Origin: an uncultured Paracoccaceae bacterium
GTDB lineage: Bacteria; Pseudomonadota; Alphaproteobacteria; Rhodobacterales; Rhodobacteraceae
Direction: 5' to 3'
Length of the DNA stretch: 64,000 nucleotides
Assembly (NCBI GenBank): GCA_947495795.1
Contig: CANMAI010000005.1
Coordinates: 232,176-296,175 of the forward strand
Part shown: positions 24,833 through 33,423 of the stretch, in pieces
Position numbering within the stretch: the stretch's first letter is position 1
How the letters are laid out: each line of letters starts with the position of its first letter
Notes under the pieces: generated by a model
What the model was told of the DNA's origin: nothing
Database searches by the model: none
What the model saw: the letters and a program-made list of their open reading frames with translations, nothing else
Made by a program: the position numbers and the translations under genes

Positions 24833-25378
24833 ATGGGCGATTTTCTGGGGCTGCCGATCTATGTTTATATACTTGGTTTCATTGGCGTGATCGTCTTGAT
24901 CAAGCTTGCCAACCGCCCAGTACGCCGGGTGGGTGAGGGACGCGTGGCGGCCGGGAAGGTGGACCATTCTGATGCTTCGGCTGAGGGGGAGGGGGCCTTT
25001 GGGCGCCTTGATACATTTTCGGCGAACGACCGTGCGGCACTGGATGCGGCTTTGCAGGGAGGTTCTACGATCGAGGCGATCAAGATCTACCGGCAAGCCA
25101 CAGGTGTTGGGCTGAAGGAGGCGAAAGATGCTGTTGCTGCAATCCGGGCCAGCGGTTTGGGTGCTTCGGCTGTGCCATTGTCTGGCCCTGTGCCGATGCG
25201 GGACGGTGTGCCGGATATCCTGGAGATGATCGATGATGATGTCCGCGACCAGATGCATTACGAGTTGAGCCAGGGCAACAAGATCGAGGCGATCAAGATG
25301 GTGCGACATGCAACCGGGCTGGGGCTGAAGGAGGCCAAGGACGGTGTTGAGGCGATGGAAGCGCGGGGTGATGGGTGA
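24833..25378 (+). CDS. membrane-anchored protein with two ribosomal L7/L12 C-terminal-like motifs
   Basis: The 181-residue protein starts at the ATG at 24833 behind AGAAGGGAC. Residues ~6-25 form one TM segment (GLPIYVYILGFIGVIVLIKL). After a flexible acidic linker there are two copies of a motif seen in the L7/L12 C-terminal domain: EAIKIYRQATGVGLKEAKDA at ~81-100 and EAIKMVRHATGLGLKEAKDG at ~152-171. In the ribosomal protein this surface binds translation factors; here it is tied to the membrane. The start of the ABC ATPase gene overlaps its stop, so it belongs to the transporter operon. Its role is unknown. Confidence 0.8.
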   Translation: MGDFLGLPIYVYILGFIGVIVLIKLANRPVRRVGEGRVAAGKVDHSDASAEGEGAFGRLDTFSANDRAALDAALQGGSTIEAIKIYRQATGVGLKEAKDAVAAIRASGLGASAVPLSGPVPMRDGVPDILEMIDDDVRDQMHYELSQGNKIEAIKMVRHATGLGLKEAKDGVEAMEARGDG

Positions 25379-26172
25379 GTAGCGTGGCGGTTGAGGAGAG
25401 TACGGCACCGGTGATCTCGGCCTCCGGGCTATCGCTGACATTTGAGACGCGGGATGGGCCGGTGCATGCCCTGAAGGATGTATCGCTGGATATCGCGCCG
25501 GGCGAGTTTGTGAGCTTCATCGGGCCGTCGGGCTGCGGGAAGACGACATTTCTGCGGGTGGTGGCGGATCTGGAGCAGCCGACGGGCGGCACCGTGAGCG
25601 TGAACGGAATGAGCCCGGAAGAGGCGCGGCGGGCGCGGGCTTACGGATATGTGTTTCAGGCCGCCGGTTTGTATCCCTGGCGGACGATTGGCGGGAATGT
25701 CGGGCTGCCATTGGAGATCATGGGGTATTCAAAAGCGGAACGGGCTGAGCGGGTTGCGCGGGTTTTGGAGTTGGTGGAGCTATCGGGGTTTGCGGGCAAA
25801 TTTCCGTGGCAGCTTTCGGGCGGCATGCAGCAGCGGGCGAGCATTGCCCGGGCCTTGGCCTTTGATGCGGACATCCTGCTGATGGATGAGCCGTTCGGGG
25901 CATTGGACGAGATTGTGCGGGACCGGCTGAACGAGGAGTTGCTCGCACTGTGGGCCCGCACGGGCAAGACGACCCTTTTTGTGACGCATTCCATCCCGGA
26001 GGCCGTGTATCTTTCAACCAAGATCGTGGTGATGAGCCCGCGGCCGGGGCGGGTGACGGATGTGATCGAGAGCCCTTTGCCGAAGGAGCGGCCCCTGGAT
26101 ATTCGCGACACATCTGAGTTCATTGCCGTGGCGCACCGGGTGCGCGAGGGGCTGAGGGCAGGGCATGAGTAG
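25375..26172 (+). CDS. ABC transporter ATP-binding protein (nitrate/sulfonate/THI5-type importer)
   Basis: A 265-residue ATPase. The GTG at 25375 overlaps the stop of the previous gene (GTGA). Walker A is GPSGCGKTTFLRVV (~45-58), the Q-loop is in YVFQAAGLYPWRTI, the signature is LSGGMQQRASIARALAFDAD, and Walker B is ILLMDEPFGALDEI, with the switch His in FVTHSIPEAVYLSTK. The closest functional group is SsuB/TauB/ThiZ (nitrate/sulfonate/taurine/pyrimidine-moiety importers). It powers the two permeases that follow. With hydA upstream, a pyrimidine or pyrimidine-like substrate is likely. Confidence 0.93.
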   Translation: MSSVAVEESTAPVISASGLSLTFETRDGPVHALKDVSLDIAPGEFVSFIGPSGCGKTTFLRVVADLEQPTGGTVSVNGMSPEEARRARAYGYVFQAAGLYPWRTIGGNVGLPLEIMGYSKAERAERVARVLELVELSGFAGKFPWQLSGGMQQRASIARALAFDADILLMDEPFGALDEIVRDRLNEELLALWARTGKTTLFVTHSIPEAVYLSTKIVVMSPRPGRVTDVIESPLPKERPLDIRDTSEFIAVAHRVREGLRAGHE

Positions 26173-26192
26173 GGCGTTTTGGTGTTGCGCAG

Positions 26193-26261
26193 GCGCTCCC
26201 GCGGGCGAGGCCCGCAGGCTGGCTGCGCCCGCCTCTGAAATGCAGAATTTCAGGGGAGCGC
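26193..26261 (+). repeat. nested inverted repeat covering the ribosome binding site of the first permease
   Basis: Outer arms GCGCTCCC (26193-26200) and GGGAGCGC (26254-26261) close a region with two inner hairpins: GCGGGC/GCCCGC (26201-26206, 26210-26215) and CTGAAAT/ATTTCAG (26235-26241, 26247-26253). The AGGGGAG site of the permease GTG at 26263 lies inside the outer 3' arm. It is either a mobile palindromic repeat or a control of translation. Confidence 0.7.
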
Positions 26262-26262
26262 G

Positions 26263-27156
26263 GTGGCGCTCTGCCGGTGGCGTGTGATGCGGGGGCTGGC
26301 GTCGCTGGGGCCTGTTTCTGTTGTGGTGCTTGTGCTTTTTGGCTTCTGGTATCTTGCGGCCGTCTGGCTGAACGCGGATTGGGCGCGGGACAAGGCGGCG
26401 CGTGCGGATGTGGAGCTGAGTTTTTCGGAGCTGGTGGCGGATACGCTTTCGCAGGACAAGCCGAAGCTGCCGGCCCCGCATCAGGTGGCCGTTGAGATCT
26501 GGGAGACGACGGCGGAGAAGAAGGTGACGTCCAAGCGCAGCCTTGTCTATCATGGATGGATAACGCTTTCGGCGACCCTGCTCGGTTTCGGGATGGGGAC
26601 GGTGCTGGGGATCCTGCTGGCGATAGGCATCGTGCACAACCGGGCCATGAACAATTCGGTGATGCCTTGGCTGATCACGAGCCAGACCATCCCGATCCTC
26701 GCGATTGCGCCGATGATCATCGTGGTTCTGAACTCTGTGGGGCTTTCCGGCCTGCTGCCGAAGGCCTTGATTTCGACCTATCTGAGCTTCTTCCCCGTGG
26801 CTGTGGGCATGGTGAAGGGCCTGCGCAGCCCCGATGCGATGCAGCTTGACCAGATGCGGACATGGAGTGCGAGTGCGGCGCAGACCTTCTGGAAGCTGCG
26901 CTGGCCGTCTTCCATGCCCTATCTGTTTACATCCCTGAAGATCGGCGTGGCGGCTTCTCTGGTGGGGGCAATTGTGGGTGAGCTGCCGACAGGTGCTGTG
27001 GCGGGGCTTGGCGCGCGGCTTTTGGCGGGCAGCTATTACGGGCAGACGGTTCAGATCTGGTCGGCGCTGATTTCGGCGGCTGTGCTGGCGGCCTGTCTGG
27101 TGGGGATTGTGGGGGTTGTGCAGCGGGTGACGTTGCGACGGATGGGGATGGCGTGA
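26263..27156 (+). CDS. ABC transporter permease 1 (BPD_transp_1)
   Basis: The 297-residue permease begins at the GTG at 26263 with GGGGAG before it; an ATG at 26287 is an alternative. After an N-terminal TM (SVVVLVLFGFWYLAAVWLNA) and a ~90-residue soluble stretch, the transport domain has TM spans LLGFGMGTVLGILLAIGI, IPILAIAPMIIVVL and LVGAIVGELPTGAVAGLG. The coupling motif is in STYLSFFPVAVGMVKGLRS. Its partner is the second permease; both differ in length and probably form a heterodimer. Confidence 0.9.
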   Translation: MALCRWRVMRGLASLGPVSVVVLVLFGFWYLAAVWLNADWARDKAARADVELSFSELVADTLSQDKPKLPAPHQVAVEIWETTAEKKVTSKRSLVYHGWITLSATLLGFGMGTVLGILLAIGIVHNRAMNNSVMPWLITSQTIPILAIAPMIIVVLNSVGLSGLLPKALISTYLSFFPVAVGMVKGLRSPDAMQLDQMRTWSASAAQTFWKLRWPSSMPYLFTSLKIGVAASLVGAIVGELPTGAVAGLGARLLAGSYYGQTVQIWSALISAAVLAACLVGIVGVVQRVTLRRMGMA

Positions 27157-27415
27157 CGTTCTTTCGTGATCCAAATGAGCCGCTTGCGCGGCAAGTTCTT
27201 TCTGGCGCTTGCGGTGGGCGCGAGCCCTTTTGGGCCGGGCGTGGCGGTCTTCGTGATTTTTGGGGATCTGCCGAGAGGCGGTTCAGGGGCTGGTCCGCTC
27301 TGAACGCGCCTGCGCGAACTCGGAGATGCAAGTCAGGCCTGCGCCCCCCCCAGGCCCCCGTGCCGGGACGCGCTTCGCCCGGGTTGACCCAGGCCCTGCT
27401 CGCGGTGCCTTGCGC
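27157..27415. other. 259-base spacer between the two permease genes
   Basis: The spacer is long for an operon. It has a C-run and GC-rich palindromic bits (GGCCTGCGCCCCCCCC, then AGGCCCCCGTGCC) and no frame that resembles a permease. It is probably an inserted intergenic repeat of the same kind as the one before permease 1. Confidence 0.5.
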
Positions 27416-28261
27416 ATGATGTTGGTCGCGACGGCGTTTCTGGTTTGGGGGCTGGGCTGGGTGTTGAACATCTGGCTGGCGCGGTTTGGCGGGCGGTGGG
27501 TGTCGCTTGTCTCGGCGCTGGTGTTCGGGGTGACGCTGCTTCTGGTGTGGGAGCTTGTTGTGAGGGGCCTCGGAGTTTCTGCCGTGATCCTGCCGCCGCC
27601 TTCTGCGATTGCGGTGCGGCTGGCGGACCCGGCGGCGCAGGCGATCCTTTGGGGGGATTTTGTGCAGACCTTTGTGAAGGGCGCGCTGAGCGGCTACGTG
27701 CTGGGCTGCGGGGCCGGGTTCCTTGTGGCGATTGCGACGGATCGTTCGCCGTTCCTGCAGGCGGGGCTTTTGCCGGTGGGGAATTTTGTGGCCGCGCTGC
27801 CGATTATCGGGATGGCGCCCATTCTGGTGATGTGGTTCGGGTTTGACTGGGAATCGAAAGCTGCCATCGTTGTGGTGATGGTGTTTTTCCCGATGCTGGT
27901 GAACACGGTGCAGGGGCTGACCGAGGCCTCCTCGATGCAGCGCGACCTGATGCGGACCTATGCGGCGAGCTACTGGCAGACGCTTTTGAAGCTGCGGCTT
28001 CCCGCAGCGGCACCCTTCATCTTCAACGGGTTGAAGATCGCGACGACGCTTGCGCTGATCGGGGCCATTGTTGCAGAATTTTTCGGATCGCCCACGAAGG
28101 GCATGGGATTCCGGATCTCGACCGAAGTGGGGCGGCTTTCGCTCGACATGGTCTGGGCCGTGATTGCGGTGGCCGCGCTGAGCGGTTCCGCGTTTTATGG
28201 TGGTATCGCGCTTCTGGAGAAAGCGACCACCTTCTGGCATCCTTCCCAGCGGGAGAGGTGA
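27416..28261 (+). CDS. ABC transporter permease 2 (BPD_transp_1)
   Basis: The ATG at 27416 (or 27419) gives 281 residues; the longer upstream frame reads through Arg/Pro-rich repeat DNA and is not used. TM spans are MLVATAFLVWGLGWVLNIWL, LVSALVFGVTLLLVWELVV, ALSGYVLGCGAGFLVAIA, PVGNFVAALPIIGMAPILVM and AIVVVMVFFPMLVNTV. The coupling helix motif is in QGLTEASSMQRDLMRTYAAS (E-A-A-like). The C-terminal TM block holds LIGAIVAEFFGSPTKGMGF, typical of SsuC/ThiX-like permeases. It stops 30 bases before the binding-protein gene. Confidence 0.9.
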   Translation: MMLVATAFLVWGLGWVLNIWLARFGGRWVSLVSALVFGVTLLLVWELVVRGLGVSAVILPPPSAIAVRLADPAAQAILWGDFVQTFVKGALSGYVLGCGAGFLVAIATDRSPFLQAGLLPVGNFVAALPIIGMAPILVMWFGFDWESKAAIVVVMVFFPMLVNTVQGLTEASSMQRDLMRTYAASYWQTLLKLRLPAAAPFIFNGLKIATTLALIGAIVAEFFGSPTKGMGFRISTEVGRLSLDMVWAVIAVAALSGSAFYGGIALLEKATTFWHPSQRER

Positions 28262-28291
28262 GGAGCCTTTGAGTTCAACAAGGAGACGACA

Positions 28292-29272
28292 ATGAAGAGA
28301 GTTCTGACAGGGGTTTTGGCGCTGGCGCTGAGCGCTGGTGTGGCGGAGGCGGCGGACAAGCTGACGCTGCAGCTGAAATGGGTCACACAGGCGCAGTTTG
28401 CGGGCTACTATGTGGCCAAGGACAAGGGGTTCTATACCGAGGCGGATCTGGATGTGGAGATCAAGCCGGGTGGGCCGGATATCGCACCTCCGCAGGTGAT
28501 TGCGGGTGGCGGTGCCGATGTGATTATCGAGTGGATGCCGGCGGCTCTGGCCGCGCGGGAGAAAGGGCTGGCGCTTGTGAATATCGCGCAGCCTTTCAAA
28601 CGCTCGGGCATGATGCTGACATGCCGGAAGGAGACTGGGATCACCAGCCCTGAGGATTTCAGAGGCAAAACGCTGGGCGTGTGGTTCTTCGGAAACGAGT
28701 TTCCGTTTCTCAGCTGGATGGCGCAGCTTAGTATACCCACAACGGGTGGTGCCGACGGTGTGGAGGTGCTGAAGCAGGGCTTCAACGTGGATCCCTTGAT
28801 CCAGAAGCAGGCCGATTGCGTTTCCACCATGACGTATAACGAATATTGGCAGGTGATTGATGCGGGTTTCACGCCTGATGATCTGGTGGTGTTCAACTAT
28901 ACTGATCAGGGTGTGGCGACGTTGGAAGACGGTATCTACACCACGGAAGAGAACCTCGCGGATCCTGAGATGGCTGACAAGCTCGCCCGGTTTGTGGCGG
29001 CTTCGATGCAGGGCTGGGCCTATGCGCGGGAAAACCCGGATGAGGCGGCGGATATCATTCTGGAGAATGATGCCTCCGGTGCGCAGACCGAAGACCATCA
29101 GCGCCGGATGATGCGCGAGATCAACAAGCTGACGGAAGGCTCTGACGGGACGCTTGATGTGGCTGCGGCCGAGACGACCGTGGACAGCCTGCTCTCAGGA
29201 GGAGATGATCCGGTGATCACCAAGCGGCCAGAGGGCGCGTGGACGGACAAGATCACGGCGATGATGCCGTAA
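28292..29272 (+). CDS. ABC transporter substrate-binding protein (NMT1/THI5-like)
   Basis: The 326-residue periplasmic protein has a Sec signal (MKRVLTGVLALALSAGVAEA, cleavage AEA-A). The mature start KLTLQLKWVTQAQFAGYYVA with KDKGFYTEADLDVEIKPGG is the NMT1/THI5 hallmark. These proteins bind pyrimidine moieties (HMP, N-formyl-aminopyrimidine), riboflavin or alkanesulfonates. NEFPFLSWMAQLSIPTTGG and NYTDQGVATLEDGIYTTEEN follow. Being last in an operon with two permeases and an ATPase, behind dihydropyrimidinase, it probably captures a pyrimidine base or dihydropyrimidine. That is an inference from context. Confidence 0.92.
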   Translation: MKRVLTGVLALALSAGVAEAADKLTLQLKWVTQAQFAGYYVAKDKGFYTEADLDVEIKPGGPDIAPPQVIAGGGADVIIEWMPAALAAREKGLALVNIAQPFKRSGMMLTCRKETGITSPEDFRGKTLGVWFFGNEFPFLSWMAQLSIPTTGGADGVEVLKQGFNVDPLIQKQADCVSTMTYNEYWQVIDAGFTPDDLVVFNYTDQGVATLEDGIYTTEENLADPEMADKLARFVAASMQGWAYARENPDEAADIILENDASGAQTEDHQRRMMREINKLTEGSDGTLDVAAAETTVDSLLSGGDDPVITKRPEGAWTDKITAMMP

Positions 29273-30259
<987 letters not shown>

Positions 30260-30266
30260 AGCGCGT

Positions 30267-30464
30267 TTACCCTTGCGGGCGGGCGAGCCTGGCCGAAAGA
30301 TCGGCCTCGAATTCCTTGAAATCCTCCGGCACGGGCAGGCCGAGCGCGCGGAATTCGGCAATCTGTTCGCGAATACGCTCTTCGATCTGATGCGCATCTT
30401 CCGGCTGGTTGACCATCTCTTCCAGAAGGAGGGAGATGCGAGCTTTGAGGGTTTCGAAACTCAT
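30267..30464 (-). CDS. small conserved helical protein, unknown
   Basis: A 65-residue protein, MSFETLKARISLLLEEMVNQ with PEDAHQIEERIREQIAEFRA and EDFKEFEADLSARLARPQG. It is a charged helical hairpin with no TM segment. A GGTTATCCC leader gives only a weak site. It is convergent with ldh, leaving 7 bases between the stops. I do not recognise a named family. Confidence 0.55.
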   Translation of the reverse strand: MSFETLKARISLLLEEMVNQPEDAHQIEERIREQIAEFRALGLPVPEDFKEFEADLSARLARPQG

Positions 30465-30654
30465 GGGATAACCTTTGTTTTTCTCGGGTTAGTCTAGGGT
30501 GGTGCCCCTGAGGGCTGCAACAGAAGAATTGGGGTGGGCAGGCTTTACCGCCTTCTTTCTGCGTGGTCGCGGGGGCAAGCTCCGTGATGATACGTGCCTG
30601 TCTGTGAGAAACCACACGGACGCAGCGTCGATTTTCGCCGACACTGGCCCTGTT

Positions 30655-31365
30655 ATGGTTTTGGGTTTGGAAAAGTTGAAACGCTGGCAGCTTTTGCTGG
30701 CAATCGCGGCAGCGGTGATCGCACTTCCCGCCCTGGCCTACAAATCTGCCATGCCGTTTTACGAATACTACAAGGCGGAAGAGGCGCGAAGGGCGGCATT
30801 TCAGGACCGGCTGAATGAAATCCGCAACCTGACCACGACATTGCGGGACACGGTTTATGCGGAACTGATCTCCGCCCAGCTTGAGAATTTCGAAACGGCG
30901 CTGGATGCCTGGGAAACGGTGGAGGCCGTGCCACAGGACATCAAGATCATCCCTGTGCAGATCACGACGAACCGGGGTGATGTGCAGGTGATCTATGTGC
31001 GGATGCAGGAAAAGCTCGACGCGCTGGAATTGAGCGGCGAAGCGGAGGCACTGCGCGATATTGCGGGTCTGATGGAGCGGGTGCGGTTGAATTCCAAGAG
31101 CTTGTTCGATTTCTCGCTGGCGCGGTTTTCCGAGCCTGAGTTCGATATTTCCCGCCCCGATCAGTTTGATCGCCAGAAGGCGCGCTGGGCCGAGATGTCG
31201 ATCGCGCTGCGTGATTTGCTGACAAACGAGACCTACATTCTGCTGAGCTGCGTGGACACAGCACTGGCCACGATTGCCGAGCGCGGAGCGGGGATGCCGG
31301 GCAAAGTATGCGAGGCCGAGCGGGCGGCCTATCTGGAGAAACATGTTGCGATCCTAAGACAGTAG
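30655..31365 (+). CDS. inner-membrane-anchored periplasmic protein, unknown
   Basis: Taken from the ATG at 30655, the product is 236 residues. MVLGLEKLKRWQLLLAIAAA continues to one TM anchor (WQLLLAIAAAVIALPALAY), then a long helical domain (FYEYYKAEEARRAAFQDRLN, MQEKLDALELSGEAEALRDI). A central strand pair lies at DIKIIPVQITTNRGDVQVIY. Cys in ILLSCVDT and GKVCEAE might pair. The frame is open upstream but has no site there. No family is recognised. Confidence 0.55.
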   Translation: MVLGLEKLKRWQLLLAIAAAVIALPALAYKSAMPFYEYYKAEEARRAAFQDRLNEIRNLTTTLRDTVYAELISAQLENFETALDAWETVEAVPQDIKIIPVQITTNRGDVQVIYVRMQEKLDALELSGEAEALRDIAGLMERVRLNSKSLFDFSLARFSEPEFDISRPDQFDRQKARWAEMSIALRDLLTNETYILLSCVDTALATIAERGAGMPGKVCEAERAAYLEKHVAILRQ

Positions 31366-31463
31366 GGCATGAACGCGCCGCCGCGGCCTGCGGTATGGGC
31401 GAGGCGCTTGACGGTGAAGCCTGCTTTTCCCACTCTTGTCCGGTGAAAGCCGGGGAGATGGGT

Positions 31464-32081
31464 ATGGCGGGATTGTTTTCTGGATTGAAACGGATGCTGG
31501 GCGGTGGAGAAGAGCCAGCCCCGGTGGAAGGCGCGCTGGTTGTGGCGCGGCTGAATGCGCGGGTACAGCCGATTGACCGTGGCGAATACTATGAGGACCC
31601 GCTGGATGATTTTCTGCGCGAGGCAGGGCTTGGAGAGATGACGGGTGGCGGTACGCAACTGGCGGAAGAACCCGACGGGATCGCCTATTGCGAAGTTGAG
31701 ATGGTGCTGAGCGACGATGGGCCTCAGGCGATTGCGGCCATTGTAGCCAAGCTGGAAGAGGTGGGCGCGCCAATGGGCTCCACCCTCTTGCGCGAAGGCC
31801 AGCCTGATATGCCCTTTGGCGTGCTGGAGGGGCTTGGGCTTTACATCAATGGCTACGATCTGGCGGATGAAGTATATGCTTCGAGCGATATCAATCACGT
31901 GATCGAGGAATGCGCCCGGCTGATGCCGGACGAAGACCCGTTTCGTGGCCACTGGGAAGGCTCCCGCGAGACAGCGCTCTATTTCTACGGCACATCTTTT
32001 GCCGAGATGTCAGAAGCGATTGCGCCGTTTCTGGCAAGTTATCCATTGTGTGAAAGGGCGCGTATCGAACAGATTGCGTGA
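31464..32081 (+). CDS. conserved hypothetical cytoplasmic protein
   Basis: Start ATG 31464 (MAGLFSGLKRMLGGGEEPAP) follows GGGGAG by 6 bases; an ATG at 31458 is too close. The 205-residue protein has no signal or TM. It shows alternating strands and helices (IAYCEVEMVLSDDGPQAIAA, LEEVGAPMGSTLLREGQPDM, GLGLYINGYDLADEVYASSD). The pattern resembles small immunity-like or SMI1-type proteins only loosely; no family is assigned. It is convergent with the DksA-like gene. Confidence 0.6.
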   Translation: MAGLFSGLKRMLGGGEEPAPVEGALVVARLNARVQPIDRGEYYEDPLDDFLREAGLGEMTGGGTQLAEEPDGIAYCEVEMVLSDDGPQAIAAIVAKLEEVGAPMGSTLLREGQPDMPFGVLEGLGLYINGYDLADEVYASSDINHVIEECARLMPDEDPFRGHWEGSRETALYFYGTSFAEMSEAIAPFLASYPLCERARIEQIA

Positions 32082-32087
32082 TGCGAT

Positions 32088-32414
32088 TCAAGCGGCGGCT
32101 TTGGCGCAGGACTTGCAGATCGGGGTTTCCGGCAGAACGGAAAGCCGCTCTTCATCGATCATCTCTCCGCAGCTCTGGCAATGCCCGTATGTTCCCTTCT
32201 CGATCCGGTTGAGGGCTGCCCTGATCATTGCGATCTCATGCTGACCGGCGGTGCCCAGATGCTCCAGAACCTCGGTTTCCTCTTGTTCCGCCGCAAAATC
32301 CTCGAAATCCTTGGGGGGCGTCTCCTCCAGCGTCTCCTCGATACCGTGAAGGCGTCTTTCCAGTTCTTCCAGCCTCTTGGTGAGGATCACTTTCTTGCGG
32401 TCATAGTTTACCAT
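32088..32414 (-). CDS. DksA/TraR-family zinc-finger protein
   Basis: The ATG at 32414 follows GGAGG at a good distance, so the product is 108 residues (MVNYDRKKVILTKRLEELER). The N-terminal half is a coiled-coil-like helix pair. The C-terminal zinc finger has C79-x2-C82 and C100-x2-C103 (YGHCQSCGEMIDEERLSVLP, PICKSCAK). DksA-type proteins enter the RNA polymerase secondary channel. The shorter coil and lack of the DxxDxA tip of DksA suggest a DksA-like or YocK-like member rather than DksA itself. A near-perfect FnrL-type box lies 54 bases upstream, between it and the divergent gene. Confidence 0.85.
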   Translation of the reverse strand: MVNYDRKKVILTKRLEELERRLHGIEETLEETPPKDFEDFAAEQEETEVLEHLGTAGQHEIAMIRAALNRIEKGTYGHCQSCGEMIDEERLSVLPETPICKSCAKAAA

Positions 32415-32467
32415 TCCGTCCTCCAGTTCTTGCTGACCCACTTTCGCAGGATGGCGGGGCTTGCGCC

Positions 32468-32481
32468 TTGACCCTGATCAA
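32468..32481. promoter_or_regulatory. FNR/FnrL-type box
   Basis: TTGACCCTGATCAA fits TTGAT-n4-ATCAA with one mismatch. It sits in the divergent region between the DksA-like gene (-) and the DUF2161 gene (+), so oxygen control of either is possible. Confidence 0.5.
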
Positions 32482-32555
32482 TCGACAGGGCGGCACTTTT
32501 CTTTTGGGCGCGGGTGGTTTTGAGTGACGCGGGTGCGAGGGCAGGATTGGAGTGT

Positions 32556-33236
32556 ATGAGGGAGGCGGATTTATACGGGCCGGTGAAGGCGTATCTGGAG
32601 GCTCAGGGCTTTGAGGTGAAGGCCGAGATAGGGGCCTGCGATCTGATGGCTGTGCGGGGAGATGAGCCGCCGGTGATCGTGGAGCTGAAGCTCACATTCT
32701 CTCTGGCGCTGGTGATGCAGGGTGTGGCGCGGCAGGCGCTTTTCGAGGATGTGTATCTGGCGGTGCCGGTTTCCGGCGCTAAGGGCTGGAAGCTGCGATA
32801 CCGTGATATAATCCGGCTGTGCCGCCGCCTTGGGTTGGGGCTTCTGGCTGTGGATGTGAAGAAAGCTGCCGTGGTGGCGCATCTGGATCCCGGGCCCTAT
32901 GCGCCGCGCAAGAACGCGCGGCGGGCGGGGCGGCTGTTGCGGGAGTTCGAGCGGCGTGTGGGCGACCCGAACACTGGGGGCATGACAGGGGTGAAGCAGG
33001 TGACGGCCTATCGCCAGAATGCCCTGCGCTGTGCAGTGTATCTGGCAGCTGAGGGCCCCTGCCGCGCCGCAGAGGTAGCGCGGGCAGTGGGCTTTGCAAA
33101 GGCGGGTGATCTGATGCGCGCGGATCACTACGGATGGTTTGAGCGCGTGGACCGCGGTGTTTACGCGCTGACGCCGAAAGGCGTTGCCGGGCTTGAAGAA
33201 TTTGAGGCTGAGATAGTGGCGCTTTCCGTAGGTTGA
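32556..33236 (+). CDS. DUF2161 protein, PD-(D/E)XK nuclease-like fold
   Basis: The product is 226 residues from the ATG at 32556 (MREADLYGPVKAYLEAQGFE). GACDLMAVRGDEPPVIVELKLT carries the D...E-x-K core of the PD-(D/E)XK superfamily (motif read as CDLMAV then VIVELKL). LMQGVARQALFEDVYLAVPV and a conserved DPGPYAPRKNARRAGRLLRE follow, then a winged-helix-like C-terminus (CRAAEVARAVGFAKAGDLMR, WFERVDRGVYALTPKG). A nuclease or repair role is only predicted by fold. Confidence 0.8.
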   Translation: MREADLYGPVKAYLEAQGFEVKAEIGACDLMAVRGDEPPVIVELKLTFSLALVMQGVARQALFEDVYLAVPVSGAKGWKLRYRDIIRLCRRLGLGLLAVDVKKAAVVAHLDPGPYAPRKNARRAGRLLREFERRVGDPNTGGMTGVKQVTAYRQNALRCAVYLAAEGPCRAAEVARAVGFAKAGDLMRADHYGWFERVDRGVYALTPKGVAGLEEFEAEIVALSVG

Positions 33237-33350
33237 CGTCGAGGTTATCTGGCTTGAATGGTCGCAATACTTCGCAGTTTCGGCGCGGGTATTTGATCAC
33301 CCTTTCAATTTCGTGATTTTTTGTCTAATGTTACTTATGTGACAAATGTC

Positions 33351-33370
33351 GCATCACGCATGCGTGGTGC
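33351..33370. repeat. near-perfect palindrome upstream of the protease gene
   Basis: GCATCACGCA-TGCGTGGTGC has a perfect 10-base centre (ACGCATGCGT), and one pair departs from symmetry. It lies 54 bases before the protease start and could be a protein-binding dyad. Confidence 0.35.
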
Positions 33371-33423
33371 GTGTCACCCTCCGGCCACTGACGAAAATCC
33401 ATGAACATTTTGGGGGAAATGCA

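Noticed and set aside
26927..29098. A 723-codon open frame on the minus strand
   Set aside because: Its composition is His/Arg/Pro-rich, and it lies opposite two well-supported transporter genes. It is a shadow produced by high GC.
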